A stretch of DNA of 64,000 nucleotides from SG8-4 sp964598225 (GCA_964598225.1 CAZRBG010000024.1:10160-74159), one strand, 5' to 3'; counted from the first letter of the stretch, positions 44,818 through 52,949 are shown. Numbers and translations: made by a program. Notes: generated by a model from the sequence alone, not told the origin.

Positions 44818-45352
44818 TTTTATCTCCTTGCTTTTTTCGCTTTTCTCCGACTAACCGGCGTATTTTTTCCTTACCCCTGTACAGGTATTGAGAGAATGTT
44901 CTGCGATCCAGGTCCATCTTCTTTGCCGCATCCTCGGTATTATTGCCGAGGATACAGTTTTGTATAACCGCCTCGGCCTGATGGTCGGGCAGATGCTTCC
45001 TGAGCGAGCGAAACATTCTTTGCGTTTCTTCGATTTCTATCGCCTTGGTCTCCGGGTCTTCCTGCATTGTTTTGTAGTCGCCGCATTGCCGGTATCCACG
45101 AACGCAGCGGCTATAGACGTCAGTCTTTCGTTTTTCGTCGATTATGTCATTTGTAAGGGTTTTGTAGATATATGATACCACATGGCCGCTATTCCGGGGC
45201 ACCGGCGTTTTCACAATCGACAAGAAGAGAGTCTGAAAGGTATCGTCGGCGGCGGATTCCTCTTCTATGTTAACAGAAATCATAGCGCGGATTTGGCTAC
45301 CGTACGCATCGAAGATATTCGCAGCCTGTTGGACTCTTTCCGCCGTTTCTAT
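44786..45352 (-). CDS. ECF RNA polymerase sigma factor (ATA start likely)
   Basis: A protein of 188 residues if it starts at the ATA codon at 45350-45352; the first standard start (ATG, 45283) would cut into region 2. Upstream of that ATG the frame stays open and reads ANIFDAYGSQIRAM, which is clearly region 2.1. No ATG, GTG or TTG is present in frame before the stop. The ATA has AGGGAG seven bases upstream. Region 2.2-2.4 (ADDTFQTLFLSIV) and region 4 (EAVIQNCILGNNTEDAAKKM..TFSQYLYRGKEKIRR) are present. It works with the overlapping anti-sigma gene. Alternatives to an ATA start are a mutated start codon or a sequencing error. Confidence 0.75.
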   Translation of the reverse strand: METAERVQQAANIFDAYGSQIRAMISVNIEEESAADDTFQTLFLSIVKTPVPRNSGHVVSYIYKTLTNDIIDEKRKTDVYSRCVRGYRQCGDYKTMQEDPETKAIEIEETQRMFRSLRKHLPDHQAEAVIQNCILGNNTEDAAKKMDLDRRTFSQYLYRGKEKIRRLVGEKRKKQGDKNEHVQKRIEL

Positions 45353-45787
45353 GTTACTCTCCCTGCAAGAAAAAGTGCTCCAATCGACCCAATCCGTGCA
45401 AGCTCGTTTAAAACGAATTACTCAAAACCTGCAAACCAGGGAACATCATCACAGGGTGCAGGACCGCTTTATCCCTACCCTTGACTTCGCAAACACCTAA
45501 ATTCTATAAGGTTATTCCTTAGTACGTCAAGGGCCAATATTGCAACACCCGCGAAAACATATATTGGCGACAGGACATCAACCCACATAATCCTTTTTAA
45601 ATAAAAGAGTTAGTAAAAGCACTGTTCCGGATTCCGCTCTTCTCGCAAGAGAATATTTTGCAAGAATTCTTGGGTTGTTTTTTTCTCGCCGGCTGTTTTT
45701 CCACAACTAAAATGAACAAGGAGGATTCAGTTGGTCGTATTTGTTAATAGTTTTGTTATGTGAAGTTTTGTGCGAAAGGAGAATAAG
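45353..45787. other. Intergenic region upstream of the small lipoprotein
   Basis: This is 435 bases between divergent genes. It should hold the promoters of the sigma operon and of the lipoprotein gene. Seen: TTCTC-GCAA-GAGAA hairpin (45640-45653), the palindrome CAAGAATTCTTG (45661-45672) followed by a seven-T run (45678-45684), and AAGGAGG (near 45718) before a ten-codon TTG frame that ends at 45763. The TTGGTC..TGTTAT there could instead be a promoter. Confidence 0.45.
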
Positions 45788-45946
45788 ATGAAATTTTCAA
45801 AGATAGCATTGCTAATAGCTTTAGTGCTTTTTGTGGCGGCCCTTACCGGCTGCCGGCAACAACAGTCGAAAGTCGGGGGAGTGGTTCTTGAGCCGAGTGA
45901 AACCGGCTTTTGGCACGCAAAGGTGACCTCACCGGCGTTCAAGTAG
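45788..45946 (+). CDS. Small lipoprotein, 52 residues
   Basis: This short gene begins at an ATG with AAGGAG seven bases upstream. It encodes a signal peptide (MKFSKIALLIALVLFVAALT) ending in the lipobox LTGC, and then a mature lipopeptide of 31 residues with QQQ and the acidic-hydrophobic tail VVLEPSETGFWHAKVTSPAF. No family was recognised. It is 71 bases upstream of the TlpA-like gene. Small lipoproteins are often entericidin-like or attach to the envelope; the function is unknown. Confidence 0.7.
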   Translation: MKFSKIALLIALVLFVAALTGCRQQQSKVGGVVLEPSETGFWHAKVTSPAFK

Positions 45947-46017
45947 GAGCCTGCATTACGGGTAATTCGTTAAACAGCAAGAACTTGCACGAGATGAACG
46001 TACAGTTGAGGTGAAAA

Positions 46018-46623
46018 ATGAACAAGCGGGCAAAAATCCGAAGAATCGCTTTGATCCTGGTCGGCGCGGCTGCCCTCAGTCTGGTGGCTGCATTTGCAGT
46101 GGTCTCAAACCAGCCGGCTGAGTCTCAGGTTGCCGACGCAAGCCTGCAAGACAATAGCCTTCAGGAGGTAATCAAGGCTCGGCAGACGTGGGATGTGGCG
46201 TTTCCGGAGTGGTCGGGAAAAGTTGCACCGGATTTTAAGGTAACGGATATAGACGGCGATGAGCACCGGCTCAGTGATTACCGGGGCAGAAACGTTATGG
46301 TGGTGTTCTGGGCAACGTGGTGCCCGGCCTGCAACGTTGAGATTCCGCATTTGATCAAGCTCAGAAAACAGTTAACCGGAGACGAGCTTGTAATTCTGGC
46401 CATGTCGAATGAGTCGGACGAGGATTTGAAAAAGTTTGCCGCAGCAAAGGAGATCAACTACTCAGTCGTGAGCCTCGCTGGAAAAGCATTGCCGGAGCCT
46501 TACTCTAACGTTAGGTCGATACCGACAAACTTCTTCATCGACAAGAATGGTAATATAAAGCTCGCAGCCCTGGGGTTGGTGCCTCTGGAAGATTCCAAAG
46601 CGATCCTCGAGGCCGACCTTTAG
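46018..46623 (+). CDS. TlpA/ResA-like membrane-anchored thioredoxin
   Basis: A 201-residue protein with an N-terminal membrane anchor (about 10-30) and a thioredoxin-like domain. WATWCPACNVEI holds the CPAC active site (residues near 102-105), and the cis-proline region is RSIPTNFFID. TlpA/ResA proteins act outside the cytoplasmic membrane as thiol-disulfide reductants, for example in cytochrome c maturation or repair of secreted disulfide proteins. The nearby secreted protein with a nine-cysteine tail would be a candidate client, which is inference. It begins 71 bases after the lipoprotein gene on the same strand. Confidence 0.87.
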   Translation: MNKRAKIRRIALILVGAAALSLVAAFAVVSNQPAESQVADASLQDNSLQEVIKARQTWDVAFPEWSGKVAPDFKVTDIDGDEHRLSDYRGRNVMVVFWATWCPACNVEIPHLIKLRKQLTGDELVILAMSNESDEDLKKFAAAKEINYSVVSLAGKALPEPYSNVRSIPTNFFIDKNGNIKLAALGLVPLEDSKAILEADL

Positions 46624-46640
46624 AACGGGCGACGGAATTT

Positions 46641-46747
46641 AGGCACTTTAACAAAACCAATGTGTCGTTCCGAGTTTGCCGAGGAACCTATTAGAACAGG
46701 CCCGCGAAGCGGCTCCTTCTTCTTTTAGTTCGGTTTTGTTAGAGCCT
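46641..46747. repeat. Inverted-repeat element with TAACAAAACC ends
   Basis: AGGCACTTTAACAAAACC at 46641-46658 faces GGTTTTGTTAGAGCCT at 46732-46747. The ten-base ends match exactly and the outer AGGC as well. It could be a second MITE-like family. The second arm ends close to the ribosome site (GGAG) of the next gene. Confidence 0.55.
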
Positions 46748-46772
46748 GTTTGCCTTGCACGGAGAAAACTAT

Positions 46773-48860
46773 ATGTCGGATACAACGGCTGGCCCGAAAT
46801 ACACTAACAGACTTGCTGGCGAAACGAGCCCGTACCTGCTTCAGCACGCCCACAATCCCGTCGATTGGTATCCTTGGGGTGACGAAGCCTTCGAGCGGGC
46901 TGAAAAAGACGACAAGCCCGTCTTTCTTTCCATTGGCTACTCCACCTGCCACTGGTGTCACGTGATGGAGGAGGAGAGCTTCGAGAATGAGGAAATTGCC
47001 GAAATAATGAACCAGCATTTCATTTGCATAAAGGTCGACAGAGAGCAAAGGCCCGACGTGGACCAGATTTACATGAATGCCGTCCTTATGACGACGGGAT
47101 CGGGCGGGTGGCCCTTGTCGGTATTTCTTACGCCGGGGGGTGAACCATTTTTCGGGGGAACTTATTTTCCCCCGGAGGATATGTTTGGCAGGCCGGGCTT
47201 TAAAAGAATCCTCCTTTCAGTGGCGGATGCGTGGAAAAACAAGAGACAGGAGCTGATCGATTCTGCCGGCAAACTAACTTCGTATCTCGAATATGCCCAG
47301 CCGTCGGCCGGTGAAGCGAAGCTTTCGGCTGAAACGCTGACCAGGGCTTATGAAACGTTTCGCGATACGTTCGACGCCGTAAACGGAGGTTTCGGGTCGG
47401 CGCCGAAATTCCCGCAGCCGACGAATCTGTCGATGCTTCTTTCGTACTGGCGCCGCACGGGCGATGACGAAGCCTTGCGAATGGTGGAAAAGACTCTCGA
47501 TGCCATGGCCGACGGCGGCATCTACGATCACCTCGGCGGCGGCTTCCATCGGTATGCGACCGATGCACGCTGGCTCGTGCCGCACTTCGAGAAGATGCTT
47601 TACGACCAGGCGCTGCTGAGCAAAGTCTATATCGAAGCCTACCAGATATCCCGCAAGCAAGATCACGCCCGTGTTGCAACAGAGGTCTTTGACTACGTCC
47701 TTCGCGACATGACCGATCCTGCCGGCGGCTTTTACAGCGCCGAAGACGCCGACAGCGAAGGCGAAGAAGGAGTTTTCTATCTCTGGCAGCCCAAGCAGAT
47801 TGTCGATGTACTGGACGAGGAACAGGCGAAGTTGTTCAATGCCCGTTACGGCGTTACAAAAAAGGGCAACTTCGAAAAAGGGAAGACCATTCTCAACATC
47901 ACAGCGTCGATAGAGGATCTGGAAAGGAAATTCCAAACGGACCGTGCCGAGCTCGAGGATGTTTTGTCGGCAGCTCGAAAAAAACTCTTCGAGGAAAGGG
48001 AAAAAAGAATCAGGCCCCATCGCGACGACAAAGTCATCACCGCCTGGAACGGTCTGATGATCTCGTCTCTGGCTTACGGCGGAGCGGCCCTCGGTGAGAA
48101 AAAGTACGTGCAGGCCGCAGAACGCTCGGCGGAGTTTCTATTGGAAAAAGTACAGAAAAACGGCCGGCTGATGCGTTACTATCGCAACGGACAGGCAGTT
48201 GACAAGGCCTTCCTGGACGACTACGCCTTTCTGACGATTGGCCTGCTGGACCTTTATGAGGCGACTTTCGAGACGAAGTGGCTCGCAGAGGCCAAAAAGT
48301 TCGCCAAGGAAATGGTGGAACTATTCGCCGACGATGAATCAGCAGGGCTTTATCTCACGGGCAAAGATAGCGAAAAGCTGATCGCACGTTCAAAGCCAAG
48401 CTCCGACGGGGCGGTTCCGTCGGGCAATTCAATTGCGGCACTAGCCCTGCTGAAGCTGGGTCGGCTGACCATGGACAGAGACCTGGAGCGACGGGGCCGC
48501 AGCATTATCGGAGCCTTCTCACCACAATTGGACCGGTCTCCGGCATATTCGACTGTGATGCTGGAAGCCCTGAGTTTCTCGCTGGGACCTGGATCGGAGA
48601 TAGTAATCGCCGGTAAGACCGACGATACCGACACGAGGGAAATGTTGAAGCTGACTCATAGCAGATTCCTGCCGAATTCGGTTGTGCTTTTTCACGATCA
48701 GGCCAGGGCCGACTCACTATACGAACTGGCCCCTTTTGTTAAGAATCAAACCGCCATTGACGGAAAAACAACGGCGTACGTTTGCAAAAACTATACCTGC
48801 GGTAAGCCCGTAACGAGCCTCGGCGAACTGGAGCAGATGTTGGCCGCCACGACTGAGTAA
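46773..48860 (+). CDS. Thioredoxin-domain / N-acylglucosamine epimerase-like protein (YyaL, DUF255)
   Basis: A 695-residue protein of the YyaL/SSP411 family. The N-terminal thioredoxin-like domain has YLLQHAHNPVDWYPWGDEAF and STCHWCHVME (CHWC motif, residues about 55-60). The remaining 450 residues form an alpha/alpha-barrel of the AGE/six-hairpin glycosidase type. The ATG at 46773 with GGAG nine bases upstream was preferred to a TTG six codons earlier. The family is widespread in bacteria and eukaryotes; its biochemical activity is not established. A redox or sugar-modifying role is only suggested by the folds. Confidence 0.9.
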   Translation: MSDTTAGPKYTNRLAGETSPYLLQHAHNPVDWYPWGDEAFERAEKDDKPVFLSIGYSTCHWCHVMEEESFENEEIAEIMNQHFICIKVDREQRPDVDQIYMNAVLMTTGSGGWPLSVFLTPGGEPFFGGTYFPPEDMFGRPGFKRILLSVADAWKNKRQELIDSAGKLTSYLEYAQPSAGEAKLSAETLTRAYETFRDTFDAVNGGFGSAPKFPQPTNLSMLLSYWRRTGDDEALRMVEKTLDAMADGGIYDHLGGGFHRYATDARWLVPHFEKMLYDQALLSKVYIEAYQISRKQDHARVATEVFDYVLRDMTDPAGGFYSAEDADSEGEEGVFYLWQPKQIVDVLDEEQAKLFNARYGVTKKGNFEKGKTILNITASIEDLERKFQTDRAELEDVLSAARKKLFEEREKRIRPHRDDKVITAWNGLMISSLAYGGAALGEKKYVQAAERSAEFLLEKVQKNGRLMRYYRNGQAVDKAFLDDYAFLTIGLLDLYEATFETKWLAEAKKFAKEMVELFADDESAGLYLTGKDSEKLIARSKPSSDGAVPSGNSIAALALLKLGRLTMDRDLERRGRSIIGAFSPQLDRSPAYSTVMLEALSFSLGPGSEIVIAGKTDDTDTREMLKLTHSRFLPNSVVLFHDQARADSLYELAPFVKNQTAIDGKTTAYVCKNYTCGKPVTSLGELEQMLAATTE

Positions 48861-48894
48861 TCAAGCAAAGAAGGATCAAACCGATATGGTTTCT

Positions 48895-48978
48895 GTTCGT
48901 AGTGTGCGTGTAAGAGCTTTCCTGAGCCTGCCGAAGGGGCATTCAATAAGAAAAACGCCTCGCGGCGTCACTACGACC
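48895..48978. repeat. MITE-like element, GTTYGTAGTG ends (copy E)
   Basis: 84 bases from GTTCGTAGTG to the slightly decayed CACTACGACC. The end hairpins are GTGCGTGTAAGAGC and AACGCCTCGCGGCGT. The centre contains CTGAGCCTGCCGAAGGGGCA, a motif of another dispersed repeat. It ends 17 bases before the next start codon. Confidence 0.75.
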
Positions 48979-48994
48979 AAGTAGATTGCTTGAG

Positions 48995-49345
48995 ATGAAG
49001 AAACTTGAAAGAGAGAAAAAGACGGTTGCGGCAATGATAGGTGTTTACTGTCGGGATCATCACGACACCGCAGGTAAAACCTTATGTGCTGATTGCAGTG
49101 AGTTGCTGGAATATGCCGAAAAACGGCTCGACAAATGTCCGTTCGGCGAGAACAAGGGCGCATGCTCGAAATGTGAGATTCACTGTTACAAGCCCGACAT
49201 GCGTAAATACGTGACTGAAGTAATGCGATACTCAGGCCCTAAGATGCTCAAAAAACACCCTCTGCTGGCCATAGACCATCTCTTGAAGCTCAGGCGAACT
49301 GGTCACCCTGAAAAATCAGATTCTCAAGGGCGTGTTCCCGACTGA
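48995..49345 (+). CDS. YgbA-like (nitrous-oxide-stimulated promoter family) protein
   Basis: A 116-residue cytoplasmic protein. Cysteines and histidines occur in the pattern CRDHHD..CADCSELLEYAEKRLDKCPFGENKGACSKCEIHCYKPDMR, typical of the YgbA_NO family, which is induced by nitric oxide stress in E. coli and binds metal through its Cys-rich core. Its exact role is not established. The MITE copy E ends shortly upstream, leaving almost no room for its own promoter, so it may depend on read-through from the YyaL-like gene. Confidence 0.8.
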   Translation: MKKLEREKKTVAAMIGVYCRDHHDTAGKTLCADCSELLEYAEKRLDKCPFGENKGACSKCEIHCYKPDMRKYVTEVMRYSGPKMLKKHPLLAIDHLLKLRRTGHPEKSDSQGRVPD

Positions 49346-49362
49346 TCGGCGCGGGTCTTCGG

Positions 49363-50541
49363 TTACGGTTCGATACTACTGTCGAGCCACTCTTGCATAA
49401 GCAATTCCAAATCCTGGAAATCAACCCGGCAGTCTCCGTTCAGATCGCCCGCAATCGGAGCAATGCAGACCTGAAAATCACCCCGCATCTGCGAAGGGTG
49501 GATGCCGCATCGGTATCCTGGTCTCTTTCCACCAGCTCTCATTGCCCTGTAAAGCCGGTCGGTCAGAGTGAACGTAACCGTGCCTGAGCCGTTGTCGATC
49601 CAGGCCACGTCCGGATCATCTTCAGAGCGGCCGGTCACTCCATCGACGGCGGAAAGCAAAACCTCATCCTGTGCCGGTTCGGCGCCTTTCGCGATCAACT
49701 CGAAGGGGTGACTCGCCGGATCGAGCACTGTTATCTGATACCGTTCTCCCGGATACAGCAAAAATGTCGGATTCTCTACTCCAACTTCACCTGGTAAGCT
49801 ATTAGCAGGTTCCTGATAATTCAGGACATAAGCCCCGTCAGCAGTATTATCGAACGTCCAGGCAACGTCATAAGCCGGCGCCGGGCCGAGCACGGCGGTT
49901 ATGTTGTCGATCCCAAGGGTTGCCTCGATATGTCCCGCATGGCTGCCGGGCAGTGAAGGCGCAAGGCCGGGATCGTGACGAATCAAAAGTATATCGACAC
50001 TTCGCAACGTCTCGGTCAGATTATCGATCTCAAGGCCCGGATCCGCGTATGAACCTGCAGCAAATACTCTTTCCAGATCAGACCGAGTGAGGCCGAACTC
50101 GACGCTTTGCCAGCCATCCTCGGTGATAACCGTTACAGGTTCTCTCGAACTGAAAGCCCCGCCGGGACCGAAAAGCACGATACGCAAAGAGAGGTTTTCC
50201 GGCCCTACGTCGATAGAGTCGGTCTTGACGTCCAAACGAATTGCCGTGACGCCCGCCTTCAGATAATTGCCTGACCAGTTTGTTTCGTTCTTAGTGCCGA
50301 GGTGAAAGGGATACGGCTGTGAGGGAGTTGGTCTGCGGATTTCAAGGTATCTGTCGTTCTCACCTGCCGGTCCGCCGCCGGCGACGTTTTCAAGGTGCGC
50401 GCCGCCCGACCAGCCCTGCACCGTACCGTCCTCGAAGTCGTCCACCCGCCCAACCACAAGAGTATTCCGTGCGCCGGCGGTATGAATCACAATGGTAAGC
50501 GTCAAACAAATAAAGACTGTCGTAATCAAGCTGTTCTTCAT
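49363..50541 (-). CDS. Secreted plastocyanin-like protein with dockerin-like tail
   Basis: A 392-residue protein with a signal peptide. AAGGAGGT stands eight bases before the ATG. Residues about 33-215 form a jelly-roll module of the carbohydrate-binding type (DDFEDGTVQGWSG..GGGPAGENDRYLEI). Residues about 220-365 resemble a cupredoxin: NPTFLLYPGERYQITVLD, HPFELIAKG, and YRCGIHPSQMRGDFQV, in which Cys, His and Met are spaced like the type I copper ligands. A single dockerin-like calcium loop (DLNGDCRVDFQDLELLMQEW) ends the protein. A copper-binding, glycan-associated redox protein is inferred. Confidence 0.75.
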   Translation of the reverse strand: MKNSLITTVFICLTLTIVIHTAGARNTLVVGRVDDFEDGTVQGWSGGAHLENVAGGGPAGENDRYLEIRRPTPSQPYPFHLGTKNETNWSGNYLKAGVTAIRLDVKTDSIDVGPENLSLRIVLFGPGGAFSSREPVTVITEDGWQSVEFGLTRSDLERVFAAGSYADPGLEIDNLTETLRSVDILLIRHDPGLAPSLPGSHAGHIEATLGIDNITAVLGPAPAYDVAWTFDNTADGAYVLNYQEPANSLPGEVGVENPTFLLYPGERYQITVLDPASHPFELIAKGAEPAQDEVLLSAVDGVTGRSEDDPDVAWIDNGSGTVTFTLTDRLYRAMRAGGKRPGYRCGIHPSQMRGDFQVCIAPIAGDLNGDCRVDFQDLELLMQEWLDSSIEP

Positions 50542-50707
50542 TGTTAAAACCTCCTTTTTTTATTTAGTTAATACGTTGGTCGCTCGCCAATGTTTCTTAA
50601 TTTCTCTCGTACAGACCGGGGACTGTTCAAAACTAAGCTCTACCTGTGTGGCAGCCGCTGAGTCAGTGGAGCAAAGCAAGCGGATGGTAAAATGGATATT
50701 CTCAGCG

Positions 50708-51880
50708 TTATTGATTCAGGAAGGCGGAATCCCAGTCTTTCCAGACTGGTTCTAATCCCTGGCGTTCTATCATCGCGGCCACTTCTGCCGGAGGGCGATT
50801 GTCGTCGATCTCGAACTGCTCGATTGCATCGTTGCGGCCGGAGTAGCCGCCCGGATTTGTCTTGCTGCCGGCACTGATTTTAGTGATTCCCAGCTTTATC
50901 AGATGGTCCCGCAGTTCGGCCGGCTCGCGGGTAGACAGCACCAGTCCGGCATCGGCAAAACACAATCGCAACGCAGCAATCATCTGGACGAGATTCTTAT
51001 CTCGTACTGCGTACCGCGTGCTGCGTGCTGCGTGGCTTGCCCAACGTCGAACGCCGAACGCAGAACCAATCGGTCGAAGCCTTGGGAAGGAAAAAGATAC
51101 GTGAGATTTCCAGTAGCGCTTAATCAGGTAGTGAGCGTGCTCTGCAAGAGCCAATGTCTCGACGCGCCAGTCGGCCAGTCCGAGAAGCGCTCCCAGCCCC
51201 ACCTCTCGCATCCCTGCGGCGGCGATTCTGTCGGGCGTGGTCAGGCGATTATCGTAGTCGGACTTTGACCCCGTCGGGTGGTAATATTCGTAGGCCTCTC
51301 TATCATACGTTTCCTGGTAGAGAGTAACTCCCTCTATGCCCGCCTCGAACAACTCGGCATACTCGTCGCGAGTCATCTGATAGACTTCGATTGAGATCGA
51401 TCCGAACTTGTTCCTTAGTCTTTTCGCCAAATCGGCCAAATATTTGATAGTAATGAACTTCGTGTCTTCGCTGCTGACGAGAAGTATATCCCGGAAGCCC
51501 TCACCGGCGATGATATTAGCCTCTTCGAGGGCCTGCTCGACTGTCAGTCTCATCCGTGGCGATACATTGTTCATGTTGAAGCCGCAATAGCGACAGCTAT
51601 TTGAGCAGTAGTTCGAAACGTACAATGGGGCGTACAGGCGAATAGTCTGGCCGAATCTCTGGACGGTCAGTTGACGGGCAGCGCGAGCCATCTCTTCGAG
51701 ATAATTCTCGGCTGCCGGAGAGATAAGAGCCGAGAGCCTGCGGAGACTGTAGGAACCGGCGGGCTCAGCTAAAGCGGCCTCAACGTCATCTATATCTATA
51801 CTATCGAGTCTTTCGCGCCAGCACTGGTGGTCGCGGTCGAGGCCTTTTTGTTCCAGTATGTTTGCAATTTCGGTAGTCAT
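50708..51880 (-). CDS. thiH: 2-iminoacetate synthase ThiH
   Basis: A 390-residue radical SAM enzyme that splits tyrosine to give dehydroglycine for the thiazole ring of thiamine. The 4Fe-4S motif CSNSCRYCGFN is near residues 92-102. LSTREPAELRDHLI and PVWKDWDSAFL near the end are typical. The ATG at 51880 is chosen because the upstream codons lie in a REP repeat. Between PRLRP and LVQ there are about 26 residues (including RRWASHAARSTRYAV), whereas E. coli ThiH has about 15. The extra part is encoded by tandem GCGTGCTGCGTGCTGCGTG repeats. Last gene of the metXW-thiS-thiG-thiH set. Confidence 0.9.
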   Translation of the reverse strand: MTTEIANILEQKGLDRDHQCWRERLDSIDIDDVEAALAEPAGSYSLRRLSALISPAAENYLEEMARAARQLTVQRFGQTIRLYAPLYVSNYCSNSCRYCGFNMNNVSPRMRLTVEQALEEANIIAGEGFRDILLVSSEDTKFITIKYLADLAKRLRNKFGSISIEVYQMTRDEYAELFEAGIEGVTLYQETYDREAYEYYHPTGSKSDYDNRLTTPDRIAAAGMREVGLGALLGLADWRVETLALAEHAHYLIKRYWKSHVSFSFPRLRPIGSAFGVRRWASHAARSTRYAVRDKNLVQMIAALRLCFADAGLVLSTREPAELRDHLIKLGITKISAGSKTNPGGYSGRNDAIEQFEIDDNRPPAEVAAMIERQGLEPVWKDWDSAFLNQ

Positions 51881-51886
51881 AGGCAG

Positions 51887-51938
51887 GGTGGGGCTTGCCC
51901 CACCATCAATCACAGTTTTCGGTGGGGCAAGCCCAACC
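51887..51938. repeat. Two REP palindromes between thiG and thiH
   Basis: GGTGGGGCTTGCCCCACC (51887-51904) and GGTGGGGCAAGCCCAACC (51921-51938) in the 81-base gap. They belong to the family also found inside the 2460-residue gene and at 10638 and 42509. Confidence 0.8.
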
Positions 51939-51961
51939 CTACAACCTTTCGTCCGCGTAAA

Positions 51962-52732
51962 TTAATCTTTCAAAAATCCGGTCAGCGGGCTCGAAGCGCT
52001 TGCCGTTTTGGCCGCAGCGCGAGGGCCGGAGTTGAACGCCATTCGCCCGGCTTTTACCGCGATCCTGAAAGCCTCGGCCATCTCGACCGGTTCGGCGGCA
52101 GTTGCGATTGAGGTATTTACCAGAACCGCATCGGCGCCTATCTCCATTGCATCTGCCGCGTGCGACGGCAGTCCCAGGCCCGCATCAACTACGACCGGAA
52201 CGTTTGACTGTTCGATGATTATCTCCAGAGCCGCCCGCGTCCTGAGGCCCTGGTTCGAGCCGATAGGGCTTGCCAGCGGCATAACGGTCGCGGTCCCGGC
52301 ATCCTCGAGCCGTTTGGCCAGAACCGGATCGGCGTTGATGTACGGCAGGACGACGAAGTCGTCGTTGACAAGAATTTCGGCCGCCTTCAATGTCTCGATC
52401 GGATCCGGCAGCAGATAATGGGGGTCCGGCGTTACCTCCAGTTTTAACCAGTTGATACCGGTTGCGGCTCGCGCCAGCCTCGCGAGTCGGACCGCCTCTT
52501 CGGCGTCGCGAGCGCCGGACGTGTTGGGAAGCAGCAGGTACCGGTCGCGGTCGATTGCGCTGAGCATATCGTCGTTTTCGTTCTCGATATCGACTCTTCG
52601 TAACGCTACTGTGACGATCTGCGTGCCGGATTTCTCGATGGCCCGAGCCATGAGCGAGCTGGATGCGAATTTCCCGGTGCCTACGAGAAGGCGGGAATCG
52701 AATTTTCTCGATGCGATGATCAGCTTATCCAT
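51962..52732 (-). CDS. thiG: Thiazole synthase ThiG
   Basis: A 256-residue TIM-barrel enzyme. It condenses deoxyxylulose phosphate, dehydroglycine and the ThiS thiocarboxylate sulfur into the thiazole of thiamine. Features: LLVGTGKFAS near the N-terminus, the Schiff-base lysine in NWLKLEV (near residue 96), PLASPIGSNQGL, VVDAGLGLPSHAADAMEIGADAVLVNT. The gene lies four bases after thiS, so the two are coupled. Length and motifs are normal for the family. Confidence 0.96.
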   Translation of the reverse strand: MDKLIIASRKFDSRLLVGTGKFASSSLMARAIEKSGTQIVTVALRRVDIENENDDMLSAIDRDRYLLLPNTSGARDAEEAVRLARLARAATGINWLKLEVTPDPHYLLPDPIETLKAAEILVNDDFVVLPYINADPVLAKRLEDAGTATVMPLASPIGSNQGLRTRAALEIIIEQSNVPVVVDAGLGLPSHAADAMEIGADAVLVNTSIATAAEPVEMAEAFRIAVKAGRMAFNSGPRAAAKTASASSPLTGFLKD

Positions 52733-52736
52733 GCGA

Positions 52737-52949
52737 TCAGCCTCCTCCCACGAAGCGAACCAGCTCGATTGTCTGGCCGTCGGACAACTGTGTGCTTTCG
52801 AAGCTGCCTCTCTCTACGATCTTGCCTTCTACCTCGGCCACAACCGTAGCCTGGTTGATGCCCAACTGATCCAGCAGCTCCGTCAACGTCCCCGGCAGCC
52901 CTTCGGGGAATTCTCTCTCAGAGCCGTTTATCTTCAACTTTTTCACCAT
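52737..52949 (-). CDS. thiS: Sulfur carrier protein ThiS
   Basis: A 70-residue ubiquitin-fold carrier (MVKKLKINGSEREFPEGLPG..) ending directly in the glycine tail VRFVGGG, ready for adenylation without trimming. The thiocarboxylate on the last glycine supplies sulfur for ThiG. No ThiF gene lies beside it. The only E1-like enzyme in the window is HcyF (58071-58886), which may activate both carriers. It is 138 bases downstream of the metX-metW gene, with only a repeat between them. Confidence 0.93.
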   Translation of the reverse strand: MVKKLKINGSEREFPEGLPGTLTELLDQLGINQATVVAEVEGKIVERGSFESTQLSDGQTIELVRFVGGG

